DNA of 64,000 nucleotides from Polytrichum commune (GCA_950295325.1 OX485807.1:5704501-5768500), one strand, 5' to 3'; shown: positions 46,518 through 58,762, counted from the stretch's first letter. The notes: a model not told the origin generated them from the letters alone. Made by a program: numbers and translations.

Positions 46518-48720
46518 GTTGGCTCGTTGGGCGGAACTCACTGAAATTTACAATTAACTAGCAAGGCAGGTAACTGCGTGCGCCTACCATGCACCGCCAC
46601 CTATCACAACGTCAAACCACCAAAACCCAGAGTCAATATAGAAGACTTGACATAATACAAATGCAAGTATATATTTCAGAAGCATCAACAGTGAGTTGTA
46701 GTTCATATTGAGCACACCAAAGCAAAGAAATACAGGAGAGATTTGTGACAGCAAAACATCCAACCATGTCTTTTCTTCGCATTTTGGAGTAGAAAATCTG
46801 GCGATTTTAAGAAAGGCACAGCACATTTTGATTGAAATAGGCTTTACAAAGTCTGAATCTGGCGAGTTTCAACCCACTATGAAACATTACTGCATCCAAG
46901 CCTAAAAAAATAGTGTTAATTTCAAGACCATCTGCAATACATAAAAATATAGAACAACCCGACATGGGACGATGAATATAATCAACTACACATATGCTGG
47001 CATTGAGGGCAAGGCAAGTGAGGACAAGAAAAACTAGCACGCCAAGTCTTGACTTGTAGATATCACATCTCCCAATGTCAAGAATCAGGTGATGCTGATG
47101 CGCTTGTGTACTCTTTTCGAGACTCATCAGAACCAGGTCATTAAAAATAATAAACTCACTGACAATGCAGTCAAGCGAATATAGCCAGAAACAACTCATA
47201 CGCTTGGTGTTCCCATATACACCTAATGAAAAGCATCACAAATACAGTCCAAATACAAAAATTACAAGCTCGATGGTTCAAATATCATCGTCACAATTCA
47301 GGTAGTGTAACAAGTAAACATCCCCACTTTCAGTTTTAAGTTTTTAATCAGCGATTCCTTGCATGCAAGGTAGGACTGAGAGGTGTGATGATCTAAAGAA
47401 CCTCAAAGTGAACAAATGAAGCACATTAAGAAACAAACTTACTTCCTGGCCTTTCCGATTGACGATCGGTCTCATTTCAACATTGTACATGACGTTATTA
47501 TAGTTCTGCCACAACTACACAAAAATATATTGTCGATGAGTCGATCAAACAATTTTTGAGGAGCCACGGTAATTGACACTTTGTCTAAACCATTAGTCGT
47601 CCAGAAGCGCAGCTAAATGCGACCGTAACAGCAATACATGCAAATTCCATTATGCGGTATTGGAATTGCTTCATAGACATATTCAATTCTCTTAAATTAC
47701 ACGCAGTCACTAGACGATCTGACTGCCATAAATACTCCATTGCACATGCAAAACCACCTACGTTCCTACAAGCATCATCCTTGAGATCAATTTGCTTCAA
47801 GTTGGGTCAAATCAGCTGCACCAAAATACCATAGCACACCATAAACCAGAATGCACCCCGGAGTTCCAGGGGCCGGTGCTTGGTAATCACTCTCATCAGA
47901 CGCCTCCCTACGCCCGATTCATCACTCGTGCTGCCATTAATATCCGTTCGGAAGTCGGAATCATCATCAACTTCAACTTCATTGGCCACCCCCAAGTTGG
48001 ACCAACATTTGATAGACCTATCCATATTATCCATCTCGACCCCCGTGGAGTTCACAATAACGTCCGTCGACAGATTGTGGCCAGCTACAGTGATGCGAAC
48101 TTTTTAGAATCAAATTTTAGATTAAGAACTTGTGAGAACCGAATGTAAGACGCCGCCAAATTACCATATCACTCGGTGTTATCAAGTAAGTGTCATTAGG
48201 AAATATCCAATATTAATTGGGAAAGCACGAGCTCCGCGATCAAAGTAACGAACCCCAAGGACAGACCTCGCGGCAGCACCAGCTAAGGAGTAACAAAAAG
48301 AAGACCTTCTGGCAAGTCAGGCGACGGTAGCAAATGTGACCAAAATTACTCTGTTGATGAGAACAGATCCTTGTGCAATTAAGAATCATCGTACCTGTCG
48401 AACTGCGAGAGCTGAGGAGCACGTGGAGTTATCCGCGAAGCCCTGTCGGTGTGTGTGTCCAGGTCAATTTACTGTTCACCTCGATGGAAGCTTAGCCTGA
48501 CGAAATTGTGCGTGCACAAATAGTGGCGTCCCCGGGGATGATGCGTGGATGTTAAGGAGCCCGGAGCGAGGGCGATCGGGCGAGCGTGCGGAGTAGCGAT
48601 GGCGATGGCGAGGGGGACGAGCGAAGGAAGACCTAGAGTGAGAAGAGACCTCGACGAACACGAACGCAGAGACGAAGAAAGAGAGAAAGAGGGACAGAGA
48701 CACTCGAGATAGAACATGGA
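46518..48720 (-). other. 5' leader exon, leader intron and promoter of the aminopeptidase gene
   Basis: An acceptor (AATTTCAG|TGAGTTCC) near 46542 implies an upstream non-coding exon. The best donor seen is CGACAG|GTACGA, ending an exon at 48395 (reverse strand). The leader would then begin around 48.7 kb, where the reverse strand is CT-rich (TCTCTCTTTCTTCGTC). The intron would be about 1.85 kb. An 82-codon reverse frame at 47807-48055 lies inside it. Confidence 0.45.
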
Positions 48721-48770
48721 CAGACTAAGAGTTCCGTGTGAACAGGAACTTAGTGGAAGCCACACTGGAA

Positions 48771-49244
48771 GGGCCATTTCACACATGAGACTGAGGGCCC
48801 GTGCCCGTGGCGCTGCAAGCACTCTCATTGGTGGAAATAACGGGGCCGGTCCAAGTTCGCTTGAGTAAGTGGAAGCAAGATGGATGTAAAGTCTACACGG
48901 ATTCCTATGTGACATCAATGGTTCATGTTTCATGGTCACTTGGACCATTTTCAAAAAGCACCTCTTGGAGGTAGTTCTAACACAAAATCGGGAGACCATG
49001 GCATTCCGAAATCTCACAGCCGTTGATTAATTATACTTTATCATGAGTGAGGATCTTGCATGAATAGAAATACATTGAAATAGCATTTGGTTGAGGGTTG
49101 GTCATATATGACTTCACACTACATTTGAGGGCCCGTGACTACACTACATGATTCTGGAAGTGTCTTGGGACAGATTTTGGACATTTTTTTGGGCCTCTCA
49201 CAATTTCATGATCCTGGCTCTTGGCTTATGTGTGAAAGTGGCCC
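48771..49244. mobile_element. MITE family 1, copy C, inverted orientation (474 bp)
   Basis: Begins GGGCCATTTCACACATGAGA and ends CTTATGTGTGAAAGTGGCCC, with TAA on the right and GAA on the left. Its body is the reverse complement of copies A and B (GGTCCAAGTTCGC, GTCTACACGGATTCCTA, GGGAGACCATGGCATTC). It lies about 50 bp beyond the inferred 5' end of the aminopeptidase transcript. Confidence 0.8.
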
Positions 49245-51340
49245 TAAGTCACAAGTGAACCTCTTAACAACACTAACTATATCGTTTGAGGTATTTAGTG
49301 TCACATACATTATCTGCGTAGGGCGTAAACTAGATGCCTAGAGGTGTCAAAGTGTCACCAATATGATATTATTTGTCAAAATAAGTATCTTTTTGAGTGA
49401 AATTTTATTTACGCTATGACATTTGGCGTAGCATGTTGGGATACTTGTCATGATAGTTTTGCGTTTTAGTATGCAAGGGGGAATATATTATAAAACATAC
49501 TAATGGCAAGTGTCATGTGTTTACATTTCAATATGCAAGAGGAAGATGTTCTTGAGCATACAATGTTATTTATGTACACTTTAGTCAACTTGTACACTAT
49601 CGTGTAACATACACATACACCTCACAACACTATTGAACATACTTGTGCCAAGGTATTAGTAAGCGCACTTGAACACCAAGTGTCATGAGGTGACACTAAT
49701 GATGAAGTTGTTGATCATCAGTGTAACCTAGCACAAGCCTCAAAATAGGGTGAGTGACACTATTACACGTGTGACACTAAATGTCATTCATGGTGTAGTC
49801 GTGTTAATGCATGTGGAAAATTAGAGTGGAAACAAATAACGTGGACCACTCTGTTTGTATGGTTTGGTTGGAGATAAGGTAGATGCCCTTTACTCGGTTA
49901 CCTTTCTTATCGGAACTCCTATATTTGAGTGTCGGTGTGTGGTTTAGTTTGGCTCCCAAAACAAATGCCAAAAAGACATGTGTTTAAAAGAGATTAAATT
50001 TTGTGCTCAAATTATGATAACCATTCTAGGCTCAACATTCAAAAAAAAACTTGGGGGGGACATATATGACCAAATAATGAGCACGACAATTTTCACCTTG
50101 ATAATGACTCTTATATTCATATGAGCTCCCAAAACCATGAGGAAAGCGGGCTACATCCTCGATTTGGTTTTGCTAACCATCTTAATATACTAAGCGCATG
50201 TTTCATATCCTACGGGAAGTGGGCTAGTATGAAGGAAATACCCATTTAAAACCCATTTACACTAATGTGGGTCCAAGACCCTGGGTCATCCCCTCAATCT
50301 TCCTTGAGATTTTTGACCAACGTTATCCATGGAAAGTTGTCAACATGATATGATATTGAAGTAATCAAACTGTCAAAACATATAATAGAGGATAACCATG
50401 CACATATTTTCATGATCAAGTTTATAACTGTCATAAACAATCTCAATGCCTAAGATAAGTACGCCTATTTTGGTGTGTGGGCACAAAGCATATGTCCAAT
50501 GCTTAAAAACCAATGGGAGGCATTGCATGACCTATGTGCACACACTGCAAGTCCACCGTGTAGCACACAATGACATAAACAAGTAAATGGCGACTCCAAC
50601 ATAAGCAATCCTCCAAACTAAATCCCACATTGGTACTTTAATAAACTACATATAATGCATTACATAATACAAGCAAGTGTGGCATGTTAGTTGTGGTCAT
50701 GGCACATTCTCATATGGCATGGAGTTCTAGGCAAGGTTACAAACGGTTATTCAATAAGCATTTGATCCCTTGCAAAAGGTGGGGTGGCATGCCCAAGATG
50801 GTAGCACAAATGGATGGTCCTATAGGTATGACCACGACATATGTTGGAACGTTTTGACTAAGAAATACTTTAAGAGATTGAGATCTTGTTCAATAAATCC
50901 AACGGCTGTGAACCTGCTTCGAAAGGCTAACCCAATGAACTATCTTGCACATAAATTGGATTCTACCTAAACTTGTCGAGATTGAGTGCAACTACCTTGC
51001 ATTTGGGGAAAACAATGGCTAAAGAAAAATTTCCCTTGTAGGCATTTAGGGTTTAGTAGGCAAAGGTAATTTTTATATTTTACTTCATAATATATGAGGT
51101 GCTCTCAAGAGTTAAAAAGAGAATTGGCAACTAATCTATAATTTTGATATAGTATGGCATTAATATTTATGTGCCATGTTGTTAGAGTGGCCTCCGTAAC
51201 TTCTCTTGTAGTAGCAAATATCCCATGCCCCTTCTTTGGTTGCCACACAATGATAACAAAATCATTTACATGGGCCAATGATGAATAGTGTGGGGCCACA
51301 CTAAAGTTTAAGTCAATGTGGTTACAAGCTATTCAGTTTG
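49245..51340. other. Intergenic, nothing recognised
   Basis: AT-rich sequence with frequent short near-repeats of GTGTCAC and ACACTAA motifs between 49.25 and 49.8 kb. No gene supported. Confidence 0.4.
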
Positions 51341-51510
51341 CATAACATTACTCAACTCCATAGTTTTGTTCCATGGGAGCATATATTGGACGAGCATAAA
51401 TGTCCTTTAATTATGGGATTGCTCGTTTACATGGAGCATTCATGTTGTGTAGTACTGTAGGATTTTTGACAAGCAACTATAATTTTTGAAAGCTTTTAAA
51501 TCAGAGCTTC
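51341..51510. repeat. Dispersed repeat, second copy of 17771
   Basis: Matches 17771-17942 in the same orientation from CATAACATTACTCAACTCC through GACAAGCAACTATAATTT. Confidence 0.5.
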
Positions 51511-52279
51511 TTTCTTTCGAAAGAAACCATCATCTAGTTGCTTAGTAATGCTTGGTTGTTGTTATGTGAATGGCTTTTAGTCTCACCCGTTCTATTTGTC
51601 TTGCTCAATACTATTTGTAAACCGCCCATGTAGTGTCACGAACACTAAGTGTAAACCTAACATTATTTGTCATTCTTTGTAAATATTAAATAATTATTGG
51701 GCATTATAGATTTACAATGTTGCAAATACTATCATTTACCAAATGAGTTTTCATCAAAATCTCAATAACAATGTTTCATTACATAAATGTTAGGATGCAA
51801 AATATACCAAACTCAAAGTGGATGAACTAAAAGTAAGTTGGGATGACAATGCTTGTAAACTTATTCATAAGGAGTCTCATTGGAAAAGTTACCACAGTGA
51901 TCTTGAATACTACATGCAAATAAATACAATGTTTAGTGTAGTTGTACAATTGTGGGGATACTACATTGCAAAATTAGAGTTAAAAAAATAAGAGACGTCA
52001 ACTTACCTACACTATTCTGAATTTTGTAATATCAACTCACAATTACTCTAACTTAACCTCAAAAAGGGAAGGATGGAAAGCCTAGAATGAGGCAAGAAAT
52101 AATTTCACCCATCTTGAACATCGAAATCATAATAAATTAGAAGGCAAACAATCTTCATCATCCATTAAGTTACCAAGTATAGGTATATATGAATCATGTT
52201 TGGAAACCAATCTAAACCTTGACGTGTTGACTAGGTGCTCAAGAAGAGTTATATATTTTTCCTATCATGGATTAATGGG
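51511..52279. other. Intergenic, nothing recognised
   Basis: AT-rich sequence; 51600-51720 resembles 4710-4830 (TTTGTCTTGCTCAATACT... to ...TACAATGTTGCAA), so it belongs to another dispersed repeat. Confidence 0.4.
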
Positions 52280-52434
52280 CATAACATTATTCAGATCCAT
52301 AACAATGTTATGTGAGACTGACAATATTCCACATAATATTCCCGTATATTCCCACATTTAGCATGAACATGGAGAATATTTTGTGGAATAATGTCAGTCC
52401 CACATAACACTATTATGAATTTGAATAATGTTAA
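52280..52434. mobile_element. Hairpin MITE with 62-bp arms
   Basis: The arm 52280-52341 (CATAACATTATTCAGATCCA ... CACATAATATTC) and the arm 52375-52434 are reverse complements with about 9 differences, leaving only about 33 bp between them. Folded as RNA it would form a long hairpin. Ends are related to 17771, 30908 and 51341. Confidence 0.75.
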
Positions 52435-53089
52435 GGGACAAAAGTAAGGTAGAAATGACTAATTCCAACACAACATTAATTTGGACACCTATATTTGAGT
52501 GGTATGTGGTTAGGTGTGGGTCTAAGATCCGACAGACACCAAAAAGGCACATGCTTAAAAAGATTGGACAACATGCTCAAAATATGCTAGTTATCCTAAG
52601 GTAAATAGTTGACATGATTGGAGGACCCATATGACCACAAAGTGAGCACAAGAATCTCACTTGGAAAATGGATGTGATATTAATATGAGCTCCAAAAATT
52701 ATTAGGCAAATGACTATGGACATGATTTGGATTTGCCAATCATTTCACATTGATTGTGCAATTCATACCCGTTTCATATTCTACGAGAAGTGGATGCAAA
52801 TAGAAAAGTGTTTGAACAAGGCACGTCTACCTTACCAAGACTATGAGAGTTTGAGAGAACTCCGTCCTCAAGTCATGAACATTATAAATAACATAAAGGA
52901 ATGAGAGAGGTGATAAATGCCAGTTTTTTAGAATGGTGCATGGGAATCCGAAGCCACGTGTAGTAGAACTAGCTTGGACATGTGCCATTCCAATGTGTTG
53001 CACCCATGCATATGAATTATATCCTATGTCACTTCAACCCCAATCCCAATGCAATCATATGTCCCCGTGCCAATGCATACCCAATATGT
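52435..53089. other. Intergenic, nothing recognised
   Basis: Sequence up to the left edge of the copia element. Short open frames only. Confidence 0.4.
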
Positions 53090-53310
53090 TGGACAGAGGA
53101 GAAAAGGAGAGAGATAGAAAGAGAGAGAGAGAGAAATAATATCACAACTATGTTTCACCTTGAGGTGAGTGGCTTTTATATTGATGTCGGGCGACCTTTA
53201 CAATGTTGTAACTTATAGTAAACTAAATCCCCAATAGTCAGTAGACTGGAGTGGAACATACAGTTACTATTACTTCGCTCAAGTTACTCTTACTTTAGGA
53301 TAACTCAACA
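53090..53310 (-). repeat. 3' LTR of the copia element
   Basis: On the reverse strand begins TGTTGAGTTATCC. About 170 bp are virtually identical to the 5' LTR (one C/T-type change near 53264); the outer GA-rich part differs by small indels. Confidence 0.9.
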
Positions 53311-53477
53311 CTCCTCCTCGAAGGAATAAGTAACTGTTAAAAAATAAAAATTTAATCTAGTGATTGTGATCTACTAGTTCTCCTCCTCAATCGCTAGATA
53401 CCTCATTAAAAACTACCTCTGAGTACAAAAAAACCTTTCTTATAGGAAAAAATCTCAGATGATAGAAAAGAGTGTAT

Positions 53478-55875
53478 CTAATTGGAACTAATCTCATGTA
53501 AAAGTCTCATTCCAGCTGCTTGTACAAGTTGACGACGAGTGTAGGCTGGTAAAGCTTTTGTGAGGAGATCAACAATATTGTGGGCAGATTCGACGTTTTG
53601 TACTTGAATTTGACCACTTGTGATTAACTCTTGTGTGTAACTGAAAATCTGTGGATCGATATGCTTCACCCGGTCGTTTTTGATAAATCCAGCACCCACT
53701 TGTGCTACACATGCTGCATTATCCTCGTATGTGATGGTTGGATTGATGGGGGTGTTGAGGCCGGTCTGAGTTATCAATAACCTATGGAGATTTCGAAGCC
53801 AAACAACTTCTCGAGTGGCCTCGTGAAAAACAATCAGCTCTGAATGGTTGGTGGAGGTTGTTGTCACCGTCTGTTTGACACTTTTCCAAAATATGGGTGC
53901 ATTACTGTAAAGGAAAATGTACCCAATTTGGGACTTGCCTGTGGTGACATCAAATTTGTAGCCGGCATCCGCATAACCGATAATTTCCGAGGAGCCAGTC
54001 TATGACATAGTGAAGTCCCAAGTCTTCGGTGCCACGCAAATATCTGAAAACATGCTTGACAGCGCGCCAGTGCCTTATGGAAGGTTTCTGACTGTGCCTT
54101 GTCAGAACATTCACAGTGAAAGAAATGTCGGGTCTTGTGAAAGTTGCAAGGTATAACAAGGCGCCTACGGCTGCAAGATAGCGGGTTATGTCCGTGAACT
54201 CCTCCTCCTCTTCCTGGCATGGATGATATGGATCATTTTTGGTGCTGTTTCTACCAATCATTGGAGCTGAGAGAGGGTTGGCTTTGTCCATGTCAAATCT
54301 TCTTAACAGCTTCTGAGTGTAGCCCGTTTGGTGAAGAAAGATGCTTCCATCAGGAAGATGAGTAATCTGTAGTCCAAGGCAATAGGAAGTCTCTCCTAAC
54401 AACTTCATCTCGAAGCGGTTGGTTAGCAAGCTAACAACCTTCTTGCATGTTGCTGGGGTACCCACTAGATTGATGTCATCAACATAAATGGCGACAATGG
54501 CAAAACCAGAGGACTCTCTAAGGATGAAAATGCAAGGTAAGCTCTGGCCATGCTGAAAATTATGGTGAATCAAGAAAGAATGTAGATGAGAGTACCACAT
54601 GCGTCCAGCTTGTTTCAAACCATACAAGGCACGTTGAAGTTTGAGACCCGAATAGGACTTGGATGTGTCAGCTGGGATGGGCTTAGAGAGAAAATCAGGA
54701 GGTGGCTTAATGTAAAGCTCAGTGTCTAGTGGACCATACAAGTAGGCTGTGACAACATCAAGTAATTGTGTTTCTAACATGTATTGGACTGCCATCCCTA
54801 GAAGGTACCTAAAGGTAGTAGAATCTATGATTGGAGAATAAGTTGATGTGTAATCTACACCCGGACGTTGAGTGAAACCTTGTGCTACTAAACGGACCTT
54901 GTAGCGACGAACTTGCCCTTGGGCATTTCTTTTCTTTGTGAAAACCAGCTTGTGGCCAACTGGCTTGGTGGCCAAGTTAGTCACAAGCGGACCAAAGACT
55001 TGATGTTTGCGCAAGGAGGCATACTCATGCTGAAGAGCCTCAAGCCACCTAGGCCAATCAGGGCTGGCCTTTGCTGCCTCCAGCGTGAGGGGGTCAGCAG
55101 CTGCCTCCAAGCTAGACACAAAAGAAAAAATGGACATGGCCTCGGTGGGAGAACAAATGATAGGGTCTGAATCACTCGGGGAAGCAGAGACAATGAGCTC
55201 ACCATGATGACTGGACCGAGTGGACCTAGGCTTCTTGGATTTGGGCAACAATGATTGAGGAGCATCCCAGTTGGGAAAGACTTTGAGTTGTGTTTGACCA
55301 GCTCCCGGGAGTGGGTTTCGAGTAATACGCGAGGAGTCATTGAAACCGTCCGGAAGCTTTTCAGCCAAGGCTTGGAAAGCTAGCAGTTTTCTAACTTCAG
55401 AGTCTGCAGGAGTAGTCCTAGGGTCGGGGTTCATAGTGATGGTTTGAGGAGCAGCGAAAAGCAGAGGTTGAGAGGGGCCCGGTGAGGTGAGAGAAGGGAA
55501 GACTTTTTCCTCGAATTGACAATTATGGAAACGAGCCTTATGTAAGACTCTAGACTTAGGGGGAACCCAACGGATTCTACTTGGAGAGTCAAATCCCACG
55601 TATATGCCTTCCTGGCGATGGGTCCCTATGGTCTTACGCTCGGGCTCCGGAACAGGGACCCAAACTCGACATCCAAAGACTCTGAAATGTGCAACGCTAG
55701 GGGGTTGACCAGTTAAGGTCTCAAGGGGAGAATGCTCATGAAGCAAAGTAGGTCTATATCTAAGCAAAGTAGTGGCATGCAAGATAGCATGTGACCAAAA
55801 AGAGGAAGGTAAATGAGCATGGATCAAAAGAGGCCGGCTTATGAGTTGAATTTTCTTGATGAAAGCCTTAGCCAA
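53478..55875 (-). pseudogene. Copia pol, part 2: integrase C-terminus, reverse transcriptase, RNase H
   Basis: The main frame (53950-55875) begins near the last integrase catalytic region and continues with FRVFGCRVWVPVPE, an RT domain with VVTAYLYGPLDTELYIKPP and the catalytic YVDDINLVG. A frameshift near 54005 moves the reading into the RNase H domain (TSTNHSELIVFHEATREVVW, YEDNAACVAQVG), which runs to its natural end at 53478. Confidence 0.9.
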
Positions 55876-55879
55876 CCCA

Positions 55880-56921
55880 TTTGAGCATGTTCATATGGGA
55901 CATCATAAGTTAAAGAGATTCATGTGGCTTGACAATAGTCTTCAAAAGCATATGATTTAAATTCTTGTGCGTTGTCGATGCACAAGAATTTGACTGGGTA
56001 CTCTGGGTAGTGGGCTCTGAACTTTATCAAGGATGCTAGGATTTTAGAGAAAACGATATTTCGAGTACTTAATAGAGAGAATTCAAAATGTACCCCAGCA
56101 GCATTGAGAAGAACGAGGAAGTACATGAAAGGCCCAGATTCAGGAGCGATGGGACCGCATATGTCCCCTTGGAGCCGATGGAGTGGTGGAGGGAGCTCTT
56201 GCGGCAATTTCCAATGCGAAGGCTTGAGGATGAGTTTTCCCTGAGCACACGCCTCACACACTCCAAGCTTGTTGGCATCGCTTAGGCAAACCTCATGACC
56301 TGTTAGAACAGGTATCATCCTTCTGAACATGGTCACTCCTGGGTGGCCCATCCTCCAGTGCCAAAGCTTGGCTTTCTCAGGTATGGTGACTGAATATGTT
56401 GAGTGGTATTGATGTCCTGCAGTGAGAGAAGAGATCGGAATCTCATAGAGGCCGTTAGCTCCACAGCGTGCGGTAGCGAGGCATGTGCCTCCTTGCATCA
56501 ATTTGAGAATCTCCTCACCATCCCTGATCGCAGTCAGGGCGTGAATTCCATGGGCCCGGAGGTCGTGGAAGCTGATCAGACTTCGCTGTGCCTCCGGGGC
56601 GAACATGGCATTGGAGCATATGAGGGTGGCGCCTCCGGGGAGCTTGACTCTTGCCCGGCCCTCACGGAAGGTCATCTTCCGTTTTCCGGCAATTGTGTTG
56701 AGCTCACAGGTTTGCCATGAAGGAGTCTCATAATCATGTCTCGAGAACTCAAAATACCGTGGGTCATGCAGGATTGTATGTGTTGAGCCACTATCCAGCA
56801 AAGCCATGTCACCATCCGTCATCTCAATGACGTTGTGAGTGGTCAATGACTTGACTATCACTGTGTAATTTTTAGGGTCGGTGCCATCAAGGGATGGGGC
56901 GGCCAGGGAGTGTGACTCCCT
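55880..56921 (-). pseudogene. Copia pol, part 1: protease and integrase
   Basis: Protease active site LLDSGSTHTI; GAG-pre-integrase and HHCC zinc motif (LWHWRMGHPG ... CEACAQGK); integrase aspartates in GDICGPI and FLCIDNAQEF. An in-frame TGA near 55920 and a 1-base loss near 55885 separate it from the following part. A TAG near 56922 separates it from gag in the same frame. Confidence 0.9.
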
Positions 56922-57893
56922 CTAGCCCTTCCGAAGCTCTTGGAGTTCCTTGTACAACTTCTCCGTATATGCTCCGGCCCGGCACTCACGAGATTCATGT
57001 CCAGTCCTACCACACCTTTGACATTCATTGGTCTTACAGTCCCGGGTTAGATGCCCCGGACGACCACACTTTTTGCACTCGCCTGTCCGGCACTCCTTTT
57101 GCATGTGACCATTTCTACCACACTTGAAACATTTGCGAGAACCAGAGCCAGATGAGGGGTTATAAGACTTATCGTTTGGCTTGGAGTAAGGAGTTCGATT
57201 CGGCTTCTGCTGATTGGACTTCCAACCTCCCTTGGGCCTCCTAGTTGGTATCTCCGCTGCGTGGGCTTCGTGGGGCGGTTTGGATTCGTTGTTCTTCAGC
57301 AGCAACTGCTGTTGCTGTTCAGCGAGTAGCAAGAATTGTGTGAGCTCGCAGTAGGTTCGAAACCTCATAGTCCGGTACATTTGGGCCAGCAATGCAGCCG
57401 CAGTTGGGAAAGTTGATAAAGTCTTTTCAATCATGTCTTCATCGGTCTTGTCCTCCCCACACAAGTGCAATTGAGATACAATCTTGAATAGCTCGTTGTT
57501 GTAGGATGAGAAATCTGAAAAATCATAAACCCTGAGGTTTGCCCAATCATTACGTGCCTTAGGCAAAAAGATGGTCTTCTCGTGGCGAAATCTAGCCTCC
57601 AGTTGCCTCCACAAGTCTGTTGGGTCTTCAATTTGTAAATATTGTTGCTCAAGTGAATCATCAATATGCTTTCGCATAAAAACTAACGCCCAACTCTTCT
57701 ATGATGTTGTAAAATTGTCTTGTACCGGATAATTCAGAATGCCTTCTAGGTCGTCAGCTACCAAGTATGCCTTGACATCGATACAACACTTCAAGTAATT
57801 TCTCCCATTGGCCTCCAACTCTGGAAAAGTTAGAGGTTGTATGCTTTTGGCTACCTTCTTCTCTAGCGGAGATTTAGAGGTAGAAGAAGCCAT
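56922..57893 (-). pseudogene. Copia gag with three zinc knuckles
   Basis: Starts MASSTSKSPLEKKVAKSIQP. The UBN2-type capsid region has DLWRQLEARF and a Q/L-rich segment; three CCHC knuckles follow (CFKCGRNGHMQKEC, CKKCGRPGHLTRDC, CQRCGRTGHESREC), whereas most plant copia gags have one. An in-frame TAG at 57699-57701 interrupts the N-terminal part. Confidence 0.9.
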
Positions 57894-57920
57894 GCTAGTG
57901 TAATGATAAAAACAAGGAGA

Positions 57921-58044
57921 CAAGATGCTATAAGATGAAAAGAAAAGTACTATACTATTCTATCAAGCAAGAGTGAAAACCCCAAGATGCTATAAGATGA
58001 AAAGAAAAATACTATACTATTCTATCAAGCAAGAGTGAAAAACC
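57921..58044. repeat. 62-bp tandem duplication in the copia leader
   Basis: CAAGATGCTATAAGATGAAA is found at 57921 and 57983 with the following ~40 bp repeated. It lies between the primer-binding site and gag. Confidence 0.85.
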
Positions 58045-58049
58045 CAAGA

Positions 58050-58068
58050 GCCTCGTGCTGATAACGTG
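58050..58068 (-). other. Primer-binding site of the copia element
   Basis: The reverse strand reads ACGTTATCAGCACGAGGC directly inside the 5' LTR, the copia primer-binding site type complementary to initiator methionine tRNA (internal, half-tRNA form). Confidence 0.65.
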
Positions 58069-58069
58069 C

Positions 58070-58296
58070 TGCGACAGAGGAGAAAACGAGAGAGAGAGAG
58101 AGAAAAAATAAAAAATAAAAATATATATCACAACTATGTTTCACCTTGAGGTGAGTGGCTTTTATATTGATGTCGGGCGACCTTTACAATGTTGTAACTT
58201 ATAGTAAACTAAATCCCCAATAGTCAGTAGACTGGAGTGGAACATACAATTACTATTACTTCGCTCAAGTTACTCTTACTTTAGGATAACTCAACA
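58070..58296 (-). repeat. 5' LTR of the copia element
   Basis: Reverse-strand sequence begins TGTTGAGTTATCC and ends CTCTGTCGCA next to the primer-binding site. Near-identical to the 3' LTR. Confidence 0.9.
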
Positions 58297-58762
58297 TTTG
58301 CATGTATGTCCATGCTCATAAGGCCCCCCATGCCTTGGCTACCACCTCCCCTAGGTTTCCTCCCCTATACCCACCTTGATCCTCCATCTTTTCGCCAACT
58401 CTTTTGTCCCATATCTTTTTTGGGAGGAAACTTTGGCATGTGGTTTTTTTTATTTTGGATTTTGGATTTTATTTTTTAGGCAAGAACAATGGAGAACCGG
58501 GGGCCACCATCCACTACCACTCGACCATATTGTCCATTATATATAGATAACATATGGTTGCACATTGCAATGGTCTCCAACACAAATCAATCCAATACAA
58601 TCTTTGAGCTCCGAGGCCAATATTTTTATGGGTCCCCAACATGAATGCTAACATGTGAGCAATGAGACTAGTAACAAACTTGGTAATGCACGCTATTGTA
58701 TCTTGTAAATGTGGCTATTTTAGTTGACAATGTAGAAGCCCAATTAATCAAGGTTGAATTGG
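58297..58762. other. Intergenic, nothing recognised
   Basis: Flank of the copia element; no supported gene. Confidence 0.4.

Larger units (their letters stand above)
53090..58296 (-). mobile_element. Ty1-copia retrotransposon, full length, non-autonomous
   Basis: Two direct repeats (53090-53310 and 58070-58296) bound a reverse-strand gag-pol in copia order: gag, protease, integrase, reverse transcriptase, RNase H. A primer-binding site (58050-58068) follows the 5' LTR and a polypurine tract (GAGGAGGAG at 53311-53319, reverse strand) precedes the 3' LTR. The frames carry three in-frame stops and two frameshifts, so this copy cannot encode its proteins. A clear 5-bp target duplication was not found. 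Confidence 0.95.

Noticed and set aside
46518-46541. Aminopeptidase start eight codons upstream
   Set aside because: That position is GTG, not ATG, and lies at the acceptor of the leader intron.
48469-49017. 182-codon reverse frame
   Set aside because: It spans the aminopeptidase promoter and half of a MITE and is not conserved in content between MITE copies.
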